Numbered from the stretch's first letter, positions 11,285-23,021 are shown. The stretch: 64,000 bases of DNA from Pyxicephalus adspersus (GCF_032062135.1 NC_092864.1:19688946-19752945); one strand, 5' to 3'. Numbers and translations are program-made. Notes: generated by a model from the sequence alone, not told the origin.

Positions 11285-12436
11285 GAGATCCTGCTAGTCA
11301 AAGCATCCTAAATTCCTCACTGTACGGTATCTATAGAGAAGCAGCTTTTTCATCCTCGGCTGCTGTCCTGATTTTGGCCACGAACACTTCTTTTTACACC
11401 ACCATAAAATGATGGAGTTCACAAATGTAATTTGAGAAGGACTAACAAGACCTCTTGGGATTTTCATGGTAGCATTGGCACTCCAATTTTAAAAATCCTT
11501 TTGCTACTTTTATAATGTCCAATGTAAAAAAAGGGCAGACTTATTACAGAGATAATTAGTGCTTTCATCACCATACCACAATTACCCCAAACTCCCAATC
11601 CAATCACTTGAATAGAATAAAGGATCACCAGCCGTGATCACCAGAAATGTAGTGGTAGCGGCCATGTACTGCTACATCAAGAACATCAGCGGGAAAGTGG
11701 CAATCAGGTATTTGTACACAAACAGCATTAATCTCCAATGTGACCTATGTCAACAACCACACAATATAGCAACAGTCAGTGAAGCCCTCAATAAGTCAAT
11801 AGATTGGGCAAGAGTTAGAACCCGTTCTGTTCAGGGCAAGGCATTAGGATTGATTTAACCCACACCCATCCTTATTAGCCAATATGAGTATGTATTAAAA
11901 ATTTACAACCTTTGGAACACCCTCAGCTCCCCAGGGTCTTTTTGGAAAGGATACTTGTAAGTCTATCGTACGTCACCATGCCAGAGATCTGTAACTGACC
12001 ATCCACATTCCCTATACGTTCATATCCCAGTAAATCTTATGTTACTGTATTGTTCCCATTTCATGCAGGGAAGTTAAAGGGTCTAGCTATCCGCCGCTGT
12101 CAAAATCTTCAAAATTAGAATCTTTTTTTTTTTCACATTACTCCCACTGATCGCCCCCTCTGCATAATGCAGACAATTATTGAGATTAAGCTGAGCAACA
12201 ATTATGCTCTTTTAAACTCATGCCAGAACATCAAGCCAAAAGCTGCGGCTCTGAGGAAATGGGGCGGCAGATAGCAAGCGGCACAAGGGGGAATTTATGT
12301 GTGCCTCCTGCATGTGAAACATTCCTGACAACGGCAAGAGCAAACATAATGGAGCACCTACATACCGCCCTACGTTCATACAGCCTGTGTATGTGATAAT
12401 CAAATGTGAAGCTTGGTTACGTTAGAAAGAACTAAA
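11285..12436. other. Repeat-free sequence, possible conserved non-coding block
   Basis: No gene recognised. The 74-codon frame at 11634-11858 has no known domain. 12140-12400 has balanced composition, contains CAATTATT and ACAATTATG motifs and no repeat signature, so it is a candidate conserved element. Confidence 0.4.
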
Positions 12437-12464
12437 GTCCTGCAAAACAGATGTTTTGCAGGAC
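12437..12464. repeat. Perfect 12-bp hairpin
   Basis: Arms GTCCTGCAAAAC (12437-12448) and GTTTTGCAGGAC (12453-12464) are perfectly complementary around a 4-base loop AGAT. It is not followed by a T tract, and it is flanked by A-rich sequence. Confidence 0.7.
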
Positions 12465-12679
12465 ATCTGCAAAAAAAAAGCAGAGCACGAAAAAAAAAGA
12501 AAAACTCTGAGACCCTAGATTGTGCAGAAACAAAACATAAAAAGCTTCATAATATTTTAATAGGTATTTAAACTCCTAAAATCCAAGATTACATGTCACC
12601 ATAAATCATGGAGGATCAACATCACATGATGATTCGCATGCAAATGCTGCATGCTTAACAATGCCCATTTACACATTTT

Positions 12680-12830
12680 GATATTATTAATAATAGAGTG
12701 TATTTATATAGCTCCAACATATTACCCAGCACTGCACATTTATTAGGGAGTTGCAAATGGCAGACAGATACAAATAATGACACATGTGAGGAGGAGAGGA
12801 TCCTGTCCAAAAGAGCTTACAATCTAAGAT
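12680..12830 (-). mobile_element. L2-type LINE 3' tail
   Basis: On the minus strand the segment reads 'agattgtaagctcttttgg', then 'cagtgctgggtaatatgttgg', 'gctatataaata' and a terminal ATT/AAT run. It is the same tail as at 58957-59020 next to the LINE fragment. No coding part is attached, so this is a strongly 5'-truncated copy, usual for L2/CR1 elements. Confidence 0.7.
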
Positions 12831-12939
12831 CCATCGTTCTTTTGCAGAATTTCTCCCACAAACCCGCCTATTGCTTGCATCAAGACTAAAGTCTGTTGGG
12901 AAGAGCTTTGTGCATGACCCAGGTACCTAGGATTTTTCA

Positions 12940-13800
12940 AGGCAAACACCCACTTTTACCCCCCACCTTCCCATGACCATTCCCCCTTCCTTCCCCTCCG
13001 CCCAATGAAATGCGCCACACACAGGTTTGGAAAATGGACGAATGACCGTTTATTATCAAAAACCTTCTTTTAAAATTATAACTTGAACAATACAAAATAG
13101 CACCATATATATATATACATATATACATACACATATATATATATTTATATATATATATATATATATAAATTCAAACTTTGACTTACACATAAATATCACT
13201 CAACTATTAACATCAGTAAAACATCCGTAAACCTCAAATGGTAACCCAAGAGGACTGTACCTCCTAATATCCTCTCCCCAGATTGCAGGTTCTTGAGGGT
13301 ACTGCCCACACTGCACATCATTAAGAGGTCTGCGTCCCTATCTTTAGCCGCCACTACCCAAACCGGATCGAGAATCCATTTCTTTTGCAGCCTCTACCCT
13401 CCTCTCATAAAAGAGGAGGGCCCATCGCCATAAATTAGGAGATACCACACCAGAGATGGATCTCCCCTCATATGTCATCAACACTTCCAAGATGCCCCCT
13501 AAGGACCTCAACCGCCCACTAAAACCATTCAACACCACTATGTACCACCCTATTAAAAGGGGCAGGTGGGCAGGAAGCTCACAACTTTCCTAACTGGTAA
13601 CCCCACTTCCTGTTCCTAACATTTTTACCCCTCATAACCCCCACCATCCAAACTCAAATCCCCCAATCCTATTCCACCGTCCCTCTCTCTTCGTTCTCCA
13701 CCTAACCCCTTCCCTGCCTGAATCCCTAGGCCCTGTCCATGCTGGCCCTTCCCTTCACTCTCTCGTTAGCTCCAGGCCTTCCTGAAACCTGCTGGTCCTT
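12940..13800 (-). other. Strand-asymmetric C+T-rich block, possible retroelement remnant
   Basis: About 860 bases are strongly C+T+A-rich on the plus strand, so G+A-rich on the minus strand, interrupted by an AT microsatellite. Read on the minus strand it contains an AATAAA signal (plus-strand TTTATT near 13051). The pattern is compatible with the 3' part of an old retroelement or transcribed gene on the minus strand. The 64-codon minus frame at 13344-13538 has no domain I recognise. Confidence 0.35.
13105..13167. repeat. (TA)n microsatellite
   Basis: Alternating TA with a few C and T interruptions over about 60 bases. Confidence 0.9.
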
Positions 13801-15152
13801 TCCGGATTCATGATCATATATTATAAGCAGTTCTATAATCAGCTTTGATGTTGGCAAACAATTATACACCCATGATACACCCTGAATTTGTATAATGGGT
13901 ATAATGGGTGTCAGCAGTCTATTACAACCATTTACCCTTTATGAATATTGAACTACACAGACTTCACATTGTTCTATGATTAGATATGGAAGGGAAACAT
14001 GCTTTATATATTGTAGAGATGGATGCATAATCTGTCATACGATGAATACACCAGTCTTTGTCTCTCTGCTAATCTTCCTTTAGGTTAGATTCTGCCTCCA
14101 CTTAGGTAAAGACGGGTCACTGTTCTGCACCAGAGTCTGTTCCAACATTCATAATGATATTAATGTCTCACTAAGCACCGATCACTTAGCCACGCTTGAG
14201 ATGAGTGATCACCAGTGTTCCATATCCAGCCAATGAGTGTTGTGAAAGTTTTCCTGAAGACCCTAAGGTAAAATTCCAAACCAGGAGCAACCTGCTCCCA
14301 GCCCCCAGCCAAATGTTCAGATGTCTCTACATGGCAAGGAATTAGTTTAATCTCATCACCATTTTGTGTAACAGCGAGGACCCAGGGAGAGCGCAAACAT
14401 CTGTTCCCTTCTAAGCTGTCTTGTGTCAGTTTCATCCTTTACTTCAGAACCGTAGAACTGGTTAACTACTTGTTTGCAGAAAAACTTGTCAAATTAGTGA
14501 AGAACAAGATATCCTTCATTAGCTGCTGTGTGCACGGCTTTATTTAAAGGGGAACTAACCCCTATAAGCAGTGCCCTGAAGGCTAGTCACCACTATAGCC
14601 ATTTGTCTCTTTGCAGCTGATATGTTTTCTATTACCAACTCTGCAATGGATTTCAAAAAATCATTTACAATTTTTTTGCAAATGTTTTCAATCTTTGACT
14701 AAATCCATCCACCCTTGAAATTATCTTATCCAGTTTTAGAGATCTAATTGCAAATAGCATTAAACATGTGCAATGCACATTTTTGATAGGCCAGGAAGGG
14801 TGATGTACTGCTTGCAGTTAATTTTTCAAGCCTTTAGTAAACAAAGCAGTCGGTCTTTGTGTAATGGGATGTGTAAGATTTTTTTAGATAATATTTACAC
14901 TTCTAATAAATAAAGCTTACAGTTGTTAATTTTCTGTACTAGTTTTTTCACCCACCTTTTACACTTCAATCGCTTAATTTAGCTTATGTTAAAATAGCAA
15001 TTAGTGATTTATATAGACCTGCTACATGTATAGCTGATGGTGGGAAAAACTATTTTAGAAGTGATATGTCGTACAAATAACATTAGTTTTATAACTGTAT
15101 TCTCCCCACTGATAAGTTCCTATGTACAGAATGTATCATCTCACATTTATTA
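13801..15152. other. Intergenic or intronic sequence, no gene seen
   Basis: A 91-codon minus frame at 14160-14435 has no recognisable domain. I see no repeat end that I can support. Confidence 0.5.
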
Positions 15153-15184
15153 AATATATATATATATATATATGTATATATATG
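15153..15184. repeat. (AT)n microsatellite
   Basis: About 30 bases of AT dinucleotide with one G interruption. Confidence 0.9.
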
Positions 15185-15779
15185 GTGTTTAGCCCTATTG
15201 TTTTAGGATTGTCTCAAGGTCAAGAATTCAATGAAAACTTACAAACATTGGAAGATTTAGATACAGTAGTTTTAGGATTTATTTTGATAATAGTCATTAC
15301 TGCAGGACAACATATTATGTGAGCCTCTGTGGACCCTCTTGGCCATATCAAGATTCAAAAATTAATTTTTGAATGTTGCCCGAGACAGAAGCCCCCCTGA
15401 GTGCCCAGTCCCCAATGGTGGCCCTGCGTTACTGAATCTAAGCATGTGTCACATGCTAAAAGCCTAAAGGTAACCTGTAACAACATACGTATGGGTGTTT
15501 CTATTGCTGACTTGTTTTGAAATATTCTTAGGCTATCAATGTCATTTCTTTTCTTATTTTACTATTAATTGAATCGCTGGCCTGGTACAAGTATGCAGCC
15601 GGTGGAGTGCCATGACATCCGATATGCACATTCGTTTTCCAGCTCAGTGACCCATTCCACAAAGCTCTGAAAAATGCTTCATGAACAGCAGTGGCAAAGC
15701 CCCTGACAGTTTACTTTTACCACTGTTCTTATTCACAGGTCATTAATGCATACACCATTTAAAGTGAAACAAAACTTTT

Positions 15780-16060
15780 GAAATGAAAATGCCTTGGGGT
15801 CAACTTTGATATTGCAGAAGGGACAGGTGACTTCCCTTTTGCAAAAAAGATTCCTACCTGCCTGTTAACCATTTTTTTACAACAGGCAGATAAAAATGTA
15901 AGCAGGTAAGCATGCACAGCTCAGTGTGTTACCCCGGGTATCCTCCCGGGTGCCAGGAATTTTTTCATTTTCACAGGCATTCGGGCCTGGTCAGTCAAGA
16001 TGGCCAAAGCCCCAAACCCAGAGGAGCTTGTCTGTTCTTCAATAAAGGGCCTGCCTGCTT
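15780..16060 (+). repeat. Interspersed repeat with terminal hairpin, diverged copy
   Basis: Contains an imperfect hairpin TTGCAGAAGGGA...TCCCTTTTGCAA (about 15815-15847) followed by 'acctgcctg' and, further on, 'caagatggccaaag'. The order matches 40310-40690, where the hairpin is perfect. The copy is diverged and its ends are uncertain. Confidence 0.5.
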
Positions 16061-16154
16061 CCGAGTAATAATAAATCTAATTTAACCTTTTTATTTTTAC
16101 ATTGATGTATAAGGATATTTATATGTTTATATTTATTACTTTGATGGCACAGAT

Positions 16155-16490
16155 AAAGGGGGACTAAACCCGCAATACTCACCTGTTCTGTTTCCTCACA
16201 GGGCACCCCCATCTTCCTTTTTCTTCCTTTCATGGAGATGAACTCCAGCCATCTTGGCTGGGGTGGGATGACATAAGTCCCGCACAGGCATGGGAGTTCA
16301 TTAATTCCCAGCACACACGGGAAGCCAGAATTGCCTGTTATCCGGGCAACCAATGCCGAAGTTGGAACAGCACAGTTTAACTTTTTGCTAGATATGTGGA
16401 GTGATCAGGCAGCTAGAAGGGATTTTTGCAGAAGGGACATTTCTTTTTCGATTCTGCATTACTGACCTGTCTGATCCTGGGTAAGGATTG
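16155..16490 (-). repeat. Interspersed repeat, second copy in opposite orientation
   Basis: Shares, in the reverse orientation, the landmarks of 40310-40690: 'actcacctgttc', 'cagggcacccccatcttcc', 'ccatcttggc', 'gggagttc', 'gcagaagggacatttc' and 'gacctgtctg'. With 15780-16060 it forms a head-to-head pair. The 104-codon minus frame at 16039-16353 lies across this repeat and is not a gene. Confidence 0.6.
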
Positions 16491-18049
16491 AGATTTCACA
16501 GTCATTTTTTATGATCACATAATCCTTAAAATTGGTTTCTCTTTATATTATACTGATTGCTGTGTGCTGGAAATTTTCTTATTCGTTAGTTTTAATGTTG
16601 CGTTTAGTATAATTTGTTATACACAAAAAAGTAATTATGAGAGGTAATCAAGTCATTACAATAAGTGTATTTACCAATGCAATGAGCCACTGAATAGCAT
16701 CAGCATGCTGTTCCATTTGGATAGGCTAAGGCATTTGACAAATGAAACTTAACACCTGTCTACTAAATGAAAGAACTATGAAATGGTATGTAATGTTCCA
16801 AAGCTGCCCCAGTAATTCCACCACTAATCCCAAAATTTACTAGAATACTCCATTATATTGAGTATTTGTTCCATCTACTGCATAACTAACTTTAATTTCA
16901 ACCATAATTGGGTCCTAGAAACACAAAAAAGTACCAATGTGAGACTGTAATCTATAAAGCAGCACTAATAATAGGTGAGATAAAAGTTATAAATACATTT
17001 TAAAGAGTTTTTACCTATCTACACAACCAAATATACCTAATATACTGCTAAGTATCTGTGTATACTATATTTGTGAATTTCTGTATGCCTTAATTCATTA
17101 AACTAGACCTATAAGCAGGGTGAAACATATTTATTCAAAGACTAAGGATCAAACATATTTAGAGGATTGATTACTGGCTAAATGACAAATAACAAAATAT
17201 TCTTAGCACTGGACATATATGCAATATTAGATGTTTCTTAATGATCTGTATTTCATAGATGCCTATCTCCCATATCCATAGATTACTTAGAAAACAGTTT
17301 GGGTTACTAATATCCCAAGGGGATACCTTTTTGTGGTGGAAATCATATATTCATAAAAAATATTATTAGTACAAAACAAACCAAATATACATACTCAGTA
17401 TTTTGGTATACAAGGTTCATAAAAGCAAGATATGGAGTTCACTCACTTCATACAAAACACTGAATACAATGCACATCATCTGCCTTGTAACCCTTCACTT
17501 ACACATACATATTAGCATCTATCTATTTTTCATGGTAATAAGAGCCTCTAAATGCTAGCATAATCTGGAGGGGTTTACATGTTTTATGGCATGATCACAT
17601 CAAACGATAAAAACTCAACGTGTTTCATGCTGAAACGAACCAATTCTTCAGGAATAAGAACAAAAAGAGATCAAGAAAGTAATATCTATAGTTTTTATTC
17701 CTGATTAATATGTGTTTACTACCACAATAACTATGAATACCATGAAATCCCCTTGGGGTATGGATAAACCAAACTGTTTTTGTAAATACAATAATATTAG
17801 CATTATAGCTAGTGGTTGCGTTTTCCTTTTCTAAAATTTTCTGATGGAATTACTTTGGATATCCAAAAGGTTTGGTGCACCTATACAGGTTAAAATGCAC
17901 CCATGCCCAAAAATAAACTTTTAACTTAACTTTTTTTAACAATGAGTAGATGAGCTTTAAAAATAAGCCAAACCTGATCTCTCTGGGTACCTTTCATGTG
18001 AAGTTATTCAACCTGAAAAATTCTCAAGCCTTAAAAGTCTGGTTTCAGT
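16491..18049. other. Intergenic or intronic sequence, no gene seen
   Basis: A+T-rich and without a supported frame. It contains the third hammerhead-like motif (17612-17658). Confidence 0.5.
17612..17658 (-). ncRNA. Degenerate hammerhead-ribozyme-like motif, copy C
   Basis: On the minus strand CTGAAGA (17651-17645) and GAAACACGTT (17626-17617) fit the core boxes and a GTT cleavage triplet. The flanks ATTC and GAGT can pair as stem I. The region between the boxes (17627-17644) no longer makes a good stem II, so the copy is probably dead. Confidence 0.3.
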
Positions 18050-18350
18050 GGGCCTGATTTATTAAAGCTCTTCAAGGCTGGAGAGAATATACTTTCATCA
18101 GTAAAGCTGGGAGATCCAGCAAACCTGAAATGGATCTGGTCTAGGATTCAAAATATTTGCTAGCTGACTTTGAAGAAATCCATTCCAAGTCTGTATCCTC
18201 TCTTTGTTGGAGAGCTTTAATAAATCAGGCTCAGTAGGTTTATATTATGGTAGAGCAACATGCCGGTTGTTTACTTTAGTGACCTTGCAGTCTATCAAAA
18301 TATAAATGCCATAAAAAGCTAAGATTTTTACAACCGTATTGTAGACATTG
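18050..18350 (-). mobile_element. Foldback element plus linked unique arm
   Basis: 18050-18232 is a palindromic element: the left end is GGGCCTGATTTATTAAAGCT, and the right end is its near reverse complement. The inner parts ('ctggagagaatatac', 'gatccagcaaacctg') are also partly mirrored. The adjoining 18233-18350 matches, reverse complemented, 60382-60495 (for example 'aaagtaaacaacc', 'atggcatttata', 'tgtctacaata'). Homology stops at the outer palindrome end on the other side, so palindrome plus arm is one repeat unit. Confidence 0.7.
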
Positions 18351-19337
18351 AGAATTAATACAAAGATTATTGAATTTTTGTTTTAAAATACTTTTACTGC
18401 AATTTGAATGTATAACTACTTTAGGGTTTACTTTAAAAAAAAAAAAAAGTGAGAGCTGAGTTTTCTTGGAATGGTAATAGAAAAAACATTGTTACTTTTT
18501 TCGTTACAGCCCAATGTTGAGAGATATAAGACATCTAAATACGAATAGAATCAGAGATTTTTAGCATCCTGCCTAATTTAATATTGTCAGTGGTCTGACA
18601 GGTGGGAATAAATCTCATTTGTTCAAAAGAAATTACATTTTTAATTACTTTGGCCAACCTTCTGCCATCACATTTAAACAAATGTTGAAGGAAGGCTCCA
18701 GTTGTTTTAATACATTTTAGATATACAAGTGACGGAGCTTAATGTGAGTAATCTTATCAATGGGTATTCGTTATTAAAGACTTGTCTTTGTGTTTTTTTT
18801 ATAATTTTACATAAGTGATTTTTGCTCTTTTCATACGCAGCCTTCTACATCCTGCTTTGTAGTGATGCACAATGGGTTTAATAAGCTATCTTCAGGCAGG
18901 AAGTGGCCATACAGTTACCCAACATGAAGCCAAGCCCCAACAGACAGCCGCTCATCAGTTTCAAGCAAGAACCCTACACAGTAGAAGAGGCATTCAGGAA
19001 TTGTATAATTCAACATAAAGTTCCCAAATGTCTGGTCTCCAGTAATAAAATGATGAGGTGTATACATGTCCAGATATATGCAGACAATGCACAACAGTGT
19101 TGAGTGTTGAGACCAAAACCTCTTGATGGTCCATTGTCCATTGAAAATGCTGTTCCCTGTGTAACTTTACAATTTGCTTCCATTCAATGTTGACTTTGTC
19201 AACCAAGCTGTTGGCAAGGTAAATATCAGTTTGATCTGAATATGTATGAATCCAATCAGGTTTATTGAAAATTTAAGATTAGTTCATTGCTAGTTTACAT
19301 TCTTCCCTACATTATCTAACATTAAAAGAATGTATGT
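18351..19337. other. Intergenic or intronic sequence, no gene seen
   Basis: No supported feature. The frames at 18903-19103 (+) and 18994-19206 (-) overlap each other and are not recognisable. Confidence 0.5.
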
Positions 19338-19668
19338 GGGCAGCATGGTGGCTCAGGGGTTAGCACTTTGGTCTTTGCAGCGCTAGGTCCTAGGTTCAAA
19401 TCCCAGCCAGGACACTGTTTGCATGGAGTTTGCAGGTTCTGTCTGTGTGGTTTTCCTCCGGGTACTCCAGTTTCCTCCCACATCCCAAAAACATGCCGTT
19501 AGGTTAATTGGCTTCACCCTAAATTGATTTTAGACTACATTAATGACATATGACTATAGTAGGGACATTAGATTGTGAGCTCCTTTGAGGGACAGTTAGT
19601 GACATGACTATGGACTTTGTACAGCGCTGTGTAATATGATGGCGCTATATAAATACTGTGTAATAATG
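19338..19668 (+). mobile_element. V-SINE-like tRNA-derived SINE, most complete copy
   Basis: The tRNA-like head has box A TGGCTCAGGGG (19349-19359) and a perfect box B GGTTCAAATCC (19393-19403), the internal RNA polymerase III promoter. A central domain follows ('gcatggagtttgcaggttct', 'tttcctccgggtactcc', 'gtttcctcccaca', 'aaaaacatgcc', 'gttaggttaattgg'), which I recognise as the core typical of V-SINEs such as zebrafish DANA. The 3' end, 'tacagcgctgtgtaatatg' then 'ggcgctatataaata', matches the L2 tail at 58957-59000. It encodes no protein and would move by borrowing LINE reverse transcriptase. Confidence 0.88.
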
Positions 19669-21131
19669 ACCTGCAATTGGGTTTTGCTTTGAAGTGTTTT
19701 CCTATTGGATAGAGTAGGTAAAAGTTAAATACCCTTTACCGTTTTTTTTAATGTTGTGTTCCATTGGGAAGATTTTTCTACACTTTTTGTCCCAGATACA
19801 CAACAATGAGATCAAATCTTTCAAAAGTTAGTTGTTCCTGAAACAGGCATCCCCATTGGATGTTTTCTCCTCACCCTCTGGACTGCTAATAACCATGCAA
19901 TTTTGCATCTTTTTCCCAATTGCAAAGGTCTTCAGGACTGATGGAGATGTTGTATTGCCCAAGTGTGGACTATGCCATTGTTATGTTTCCTTAATTCGTT
20001 TAGACATTTCAATAGATACAGGCCACTTGGTAGAGTACCATGGCCATAGAATGAAGAGGGTGCCAAAAGTTTTAATATATTTAATTTATTAATACAGATA
20101 ATATGTAATATTTGAACAGTATTTTTCTAAATGCCAACACATTCAGGCATTTCCATAGTCCCACATCATCAGGGTTTGGGACTTAATTGAAATCAAATTG
20201 AATGTGTTGTATTCTAGATACAAGATAAATAATAGCAGAGAAATATGCTGTTCTGGTCTCATGTTTAGTAGCCTACAAAACCAACAAACAGAACAGACTG
20301 TGCTCCCTTCTCTTTGATATGAAGCAATAAATAACCTGACATGGTTTCCACAACCTATCCAAAACTGAAAATAAGTTTCGTTTTAGCTTTTACACTTCTC
20401 TATCTCTTGTTAGATGTATGTGAGCATAGGTTACATATAGAAAAAAATCTTCTTTCAAAGCAAAGATTTGATGCTTGTTAGACAAGAAAAGATTCAAGCA
20501 GTTCATTAAACATTGTCAAGAAAATTAGGCAATGTAATTGCAGTGTCAGGTGAGCACACAAATGAAGCTAGAAAAGATAATGACCTGAATAATAAAAAGG
20601 TTCTTCTTAAAACAGAATTATAGAATTTTTTGTGGTACAATATCTAAATTTTACCTTCAGCTATGCACAATTGTACAGGTTACTCTCCAGCACTGAAATG
20701 ACTTACTGATTTTACTGTGTGTCTTTTACTCAGAGGATCCTGTGGATGTTACTATAGGTTTTTGCTATATGCAGCATCTTGATGGTCCATCCTATCAGTC
20801 AGCATTAATGATGTCAATGGGTCTACAATAGAATATGCAATGACAGAGAAGGCAAAATATAGGCAGATTAAATGTACTGGATTACACTTAATTATTAGTT
20901 TTAATAGTTGCTGGTAAATAGATAACATACAGGTGCTTGAATGATATCCCCTACATCTGGAAACACCCATTTTCTGTCCATTGGTACCATACCCATTGAG
21001 TGATAGTAAAATGCTTATTGACCATGGAAAAGGTATAGAACCTGCAACAAATATAAAGGATAACTTAACCCAAGAACAAACTTTGCATATATTGCAGCTA
21101 ACCAGTCCTTAGTTGTTGTGGCTGCATCCAT
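19669..21131. other. Intergenic or intronic sequence, no gene seen
   Basis: Short frames at 19832-20092 and 20752-20970 carry no recognisable domain. No transposon ends seen. Confidence 0.5.
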
Positions 21132-21886
21132 GTTTGCACTAGGAAAGAACGAGATTGCCTCTGGCGTTCTCACAAAAATTTCCTCGAACTTCTGATGGTT
21201 CTGCGAAATTTCGGCGAACCAATTTTACAAAAACCATTAGGAGATCAAACCTAGGAAATTATAACAGGAGGATTCACACGGGATTCACAGGATTCCCCAG
21301 CAATCCTCCTGTTTGCTATCCCCGGGTCTTCTCAATGAATGCGGCCGTGAACACTGTTCTTAATGAATGTGCCCACTGTTCTTAATGAATGTGGCCACGG
21401 TCGCATTCATTGAGAAGATCCCTGGGCACTAGATGGTAAATAACCTCTAGTGCCTGGGGATCGCAGTGGAACTGCAGAAGAACTCTCAATGGAGAAACTC
21501 CATTGAGAGTTCTTCTGCACTTCCACTATGATACCTCCCCGGGCACTAGAGGTATCGTAGTGGTTTCTCAGAGCTGCAATCATTCTTGCAGCCCTGGGAA
21601 TCCTGTTTGCGGTCCCCGGCACTAGAAGTTAAATGGGGACAAGTATCCCCATTCAACACCTCTTGTGCTCCCTGATTGGCTGAGGAAAGCTTTCATTCAT
21701 TGATCAGCACAGCCCGCAATCTTTTTTTTTTTTTTTTTTTGAAAAAAATGTTTTGTTTTTTTTAATTCAAGCTCGATCGGCGAATATACACCTGCCTTTC
21801 TCGCTTACAATTTCAGTAAGCCAGAACGGCCGAATTCACTGTGAGATCGAGTTTTAAAAACTCGCTGGCTCATCCCTAGTTTGCAC
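21132..21886. mobile_element. hAT-type non-autonomous transposon with 8-bp target duplication
   Basis: The element (21140-21878, 739 bases) is flanked by a perfect 8-bp direct repeat GTTTGCAC (21132-21139 and 21879-21886). It begins TAGGAAAGAACGAG and its right end, reverse complemented, begins TAGGGATGAGCCAGCGAG. The 8-bp duplication and TAG termini fit hAT. The interior is G+C-richer than the window and contains two nested hairpins (21330-21421 and 21444-21553) and a T run (21722-21740). A shorter relative lies at 33950-34444. It has no transposase. Confidence 0.82.
21444..21553. repeat. Long near-perfect hairpin inside the hAT element
   Basis: Arms 21444-21494 and 21498-21553 pair around a 3-base loop. 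The inner 21 bases (21474-21494 and 21498-21518) are perfectly complementary, and the outer parts (CCTCTAGTGCC... with ...GGGCACTAGAGG) pair with few mismatches. A transcript would fold into a roughly 50-bp duplex. Confidence 0.88.
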
Positions 21887-23018
21887 ACTAAGAACATTTT
21901 AGTACAAAAAAGTGTAGCTGTTGATCTTAAAGATAAAACAGCTCTTGTAACATACAGTAAATCAAACCCATCTCATCCCAATCCTATCACTCCATGTAAT
22001 AGAGGTGAACAAAGTCATATATATCTAAAGTCCTGCCTGGATTACAACCATGGCCCCCACTATATAGATACAATAGATGAGTGAGTATAGCCATCCTAGA
22101 ACAGGAAATTATTATTTGGTGGGTTACCAAGGGAAAATAAAGGAAATAGGCCTGAAAAGTAATATAAACGGGTCCGATTCATCTAAGAACTAGTAACTCG
22201 CAGTAAATACAATTGTAGTATTTCCTTTAAGGTACGCTTTTAGGGTTACATAGGCCTGACCTCCAGTATGTTGACAATTGGATTTATCAGGTGGTATATA
22301 AGACTGAGTTGATATTCTAGCAGACCCAGTATTATTATTGTTGCCTTGTGAATGAAATTGGTTATAGTCTACTCGCGATCTTCCTAAGCCTGATCTGAAT
22401 ACAATGAATTTAATACAAACCCCATTTTCCAGATAAACCATAAAGTGGTGGAATGTTTGCTGTCATCCATCTGTCATTTCCATCGATGCTGTTAAGGATG
22501 CAGGGTCTGCAGTGTCATATGTTCTCGAAGGGAATTATATTCATCTATGTATTGGTTTCACTAGAGCCCAGTATGCAAAAAGTCAGATCTATGGTTTTGC
22601 CTTGTCAATCTATTTGATTGACAAAGACATGGTAATGTAATTAGATTAATCAGTGACCCCTATTCTTCATATGAGCAATTAAATTAGATAAGAGGGGAGT
22701 AAGGGCAGTAGAGACAATTTTTACTATTAAAACTTACAAACTGTACATATAATTCTGACATTATATCAACTTACTAAAAGGATCTTAAGTGACATGGTGC
22801 CATAAGAACACAGAGTCTTTGCCTTGTGATCACTCTGAGTACAGCAGTATGAAGATTACTTGTTTTTGTGTCTGGATCATAGTGAACGCATATATGTCAG
22901 TATAACTGAGTCACTTTCCATGTCTGTATGACATCAATGTTAATTCAGAAAATAAAAATATTGTCAGCACACATTTAAAGCTTAAATTCATGCAAACAGC
23001 CTAATACACATTTGGCAC

Positions 23019-23021
<3 letters not shown>
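21887..23021. other. Intergenic or intronic sequence, no gene seen
   Basis: No supported feature. Frames at 21881-22084 and 22190-22441 are short and unrecognised. Confidence 0.5.

Noticed and set aside
16039..16353. 104-codon minus-strand frame
   Set aside because: It spans an interspersed repeat with a relative at 40310-40690 and shares no conserved protein reading there.
19349..19403. Possible tRNA gene (box A and perfect box B)
   Set aside because: The boxes sit in the head of a dispersed SINE, and no cloverleaf with acceptor and anticodon stems can be drawn.
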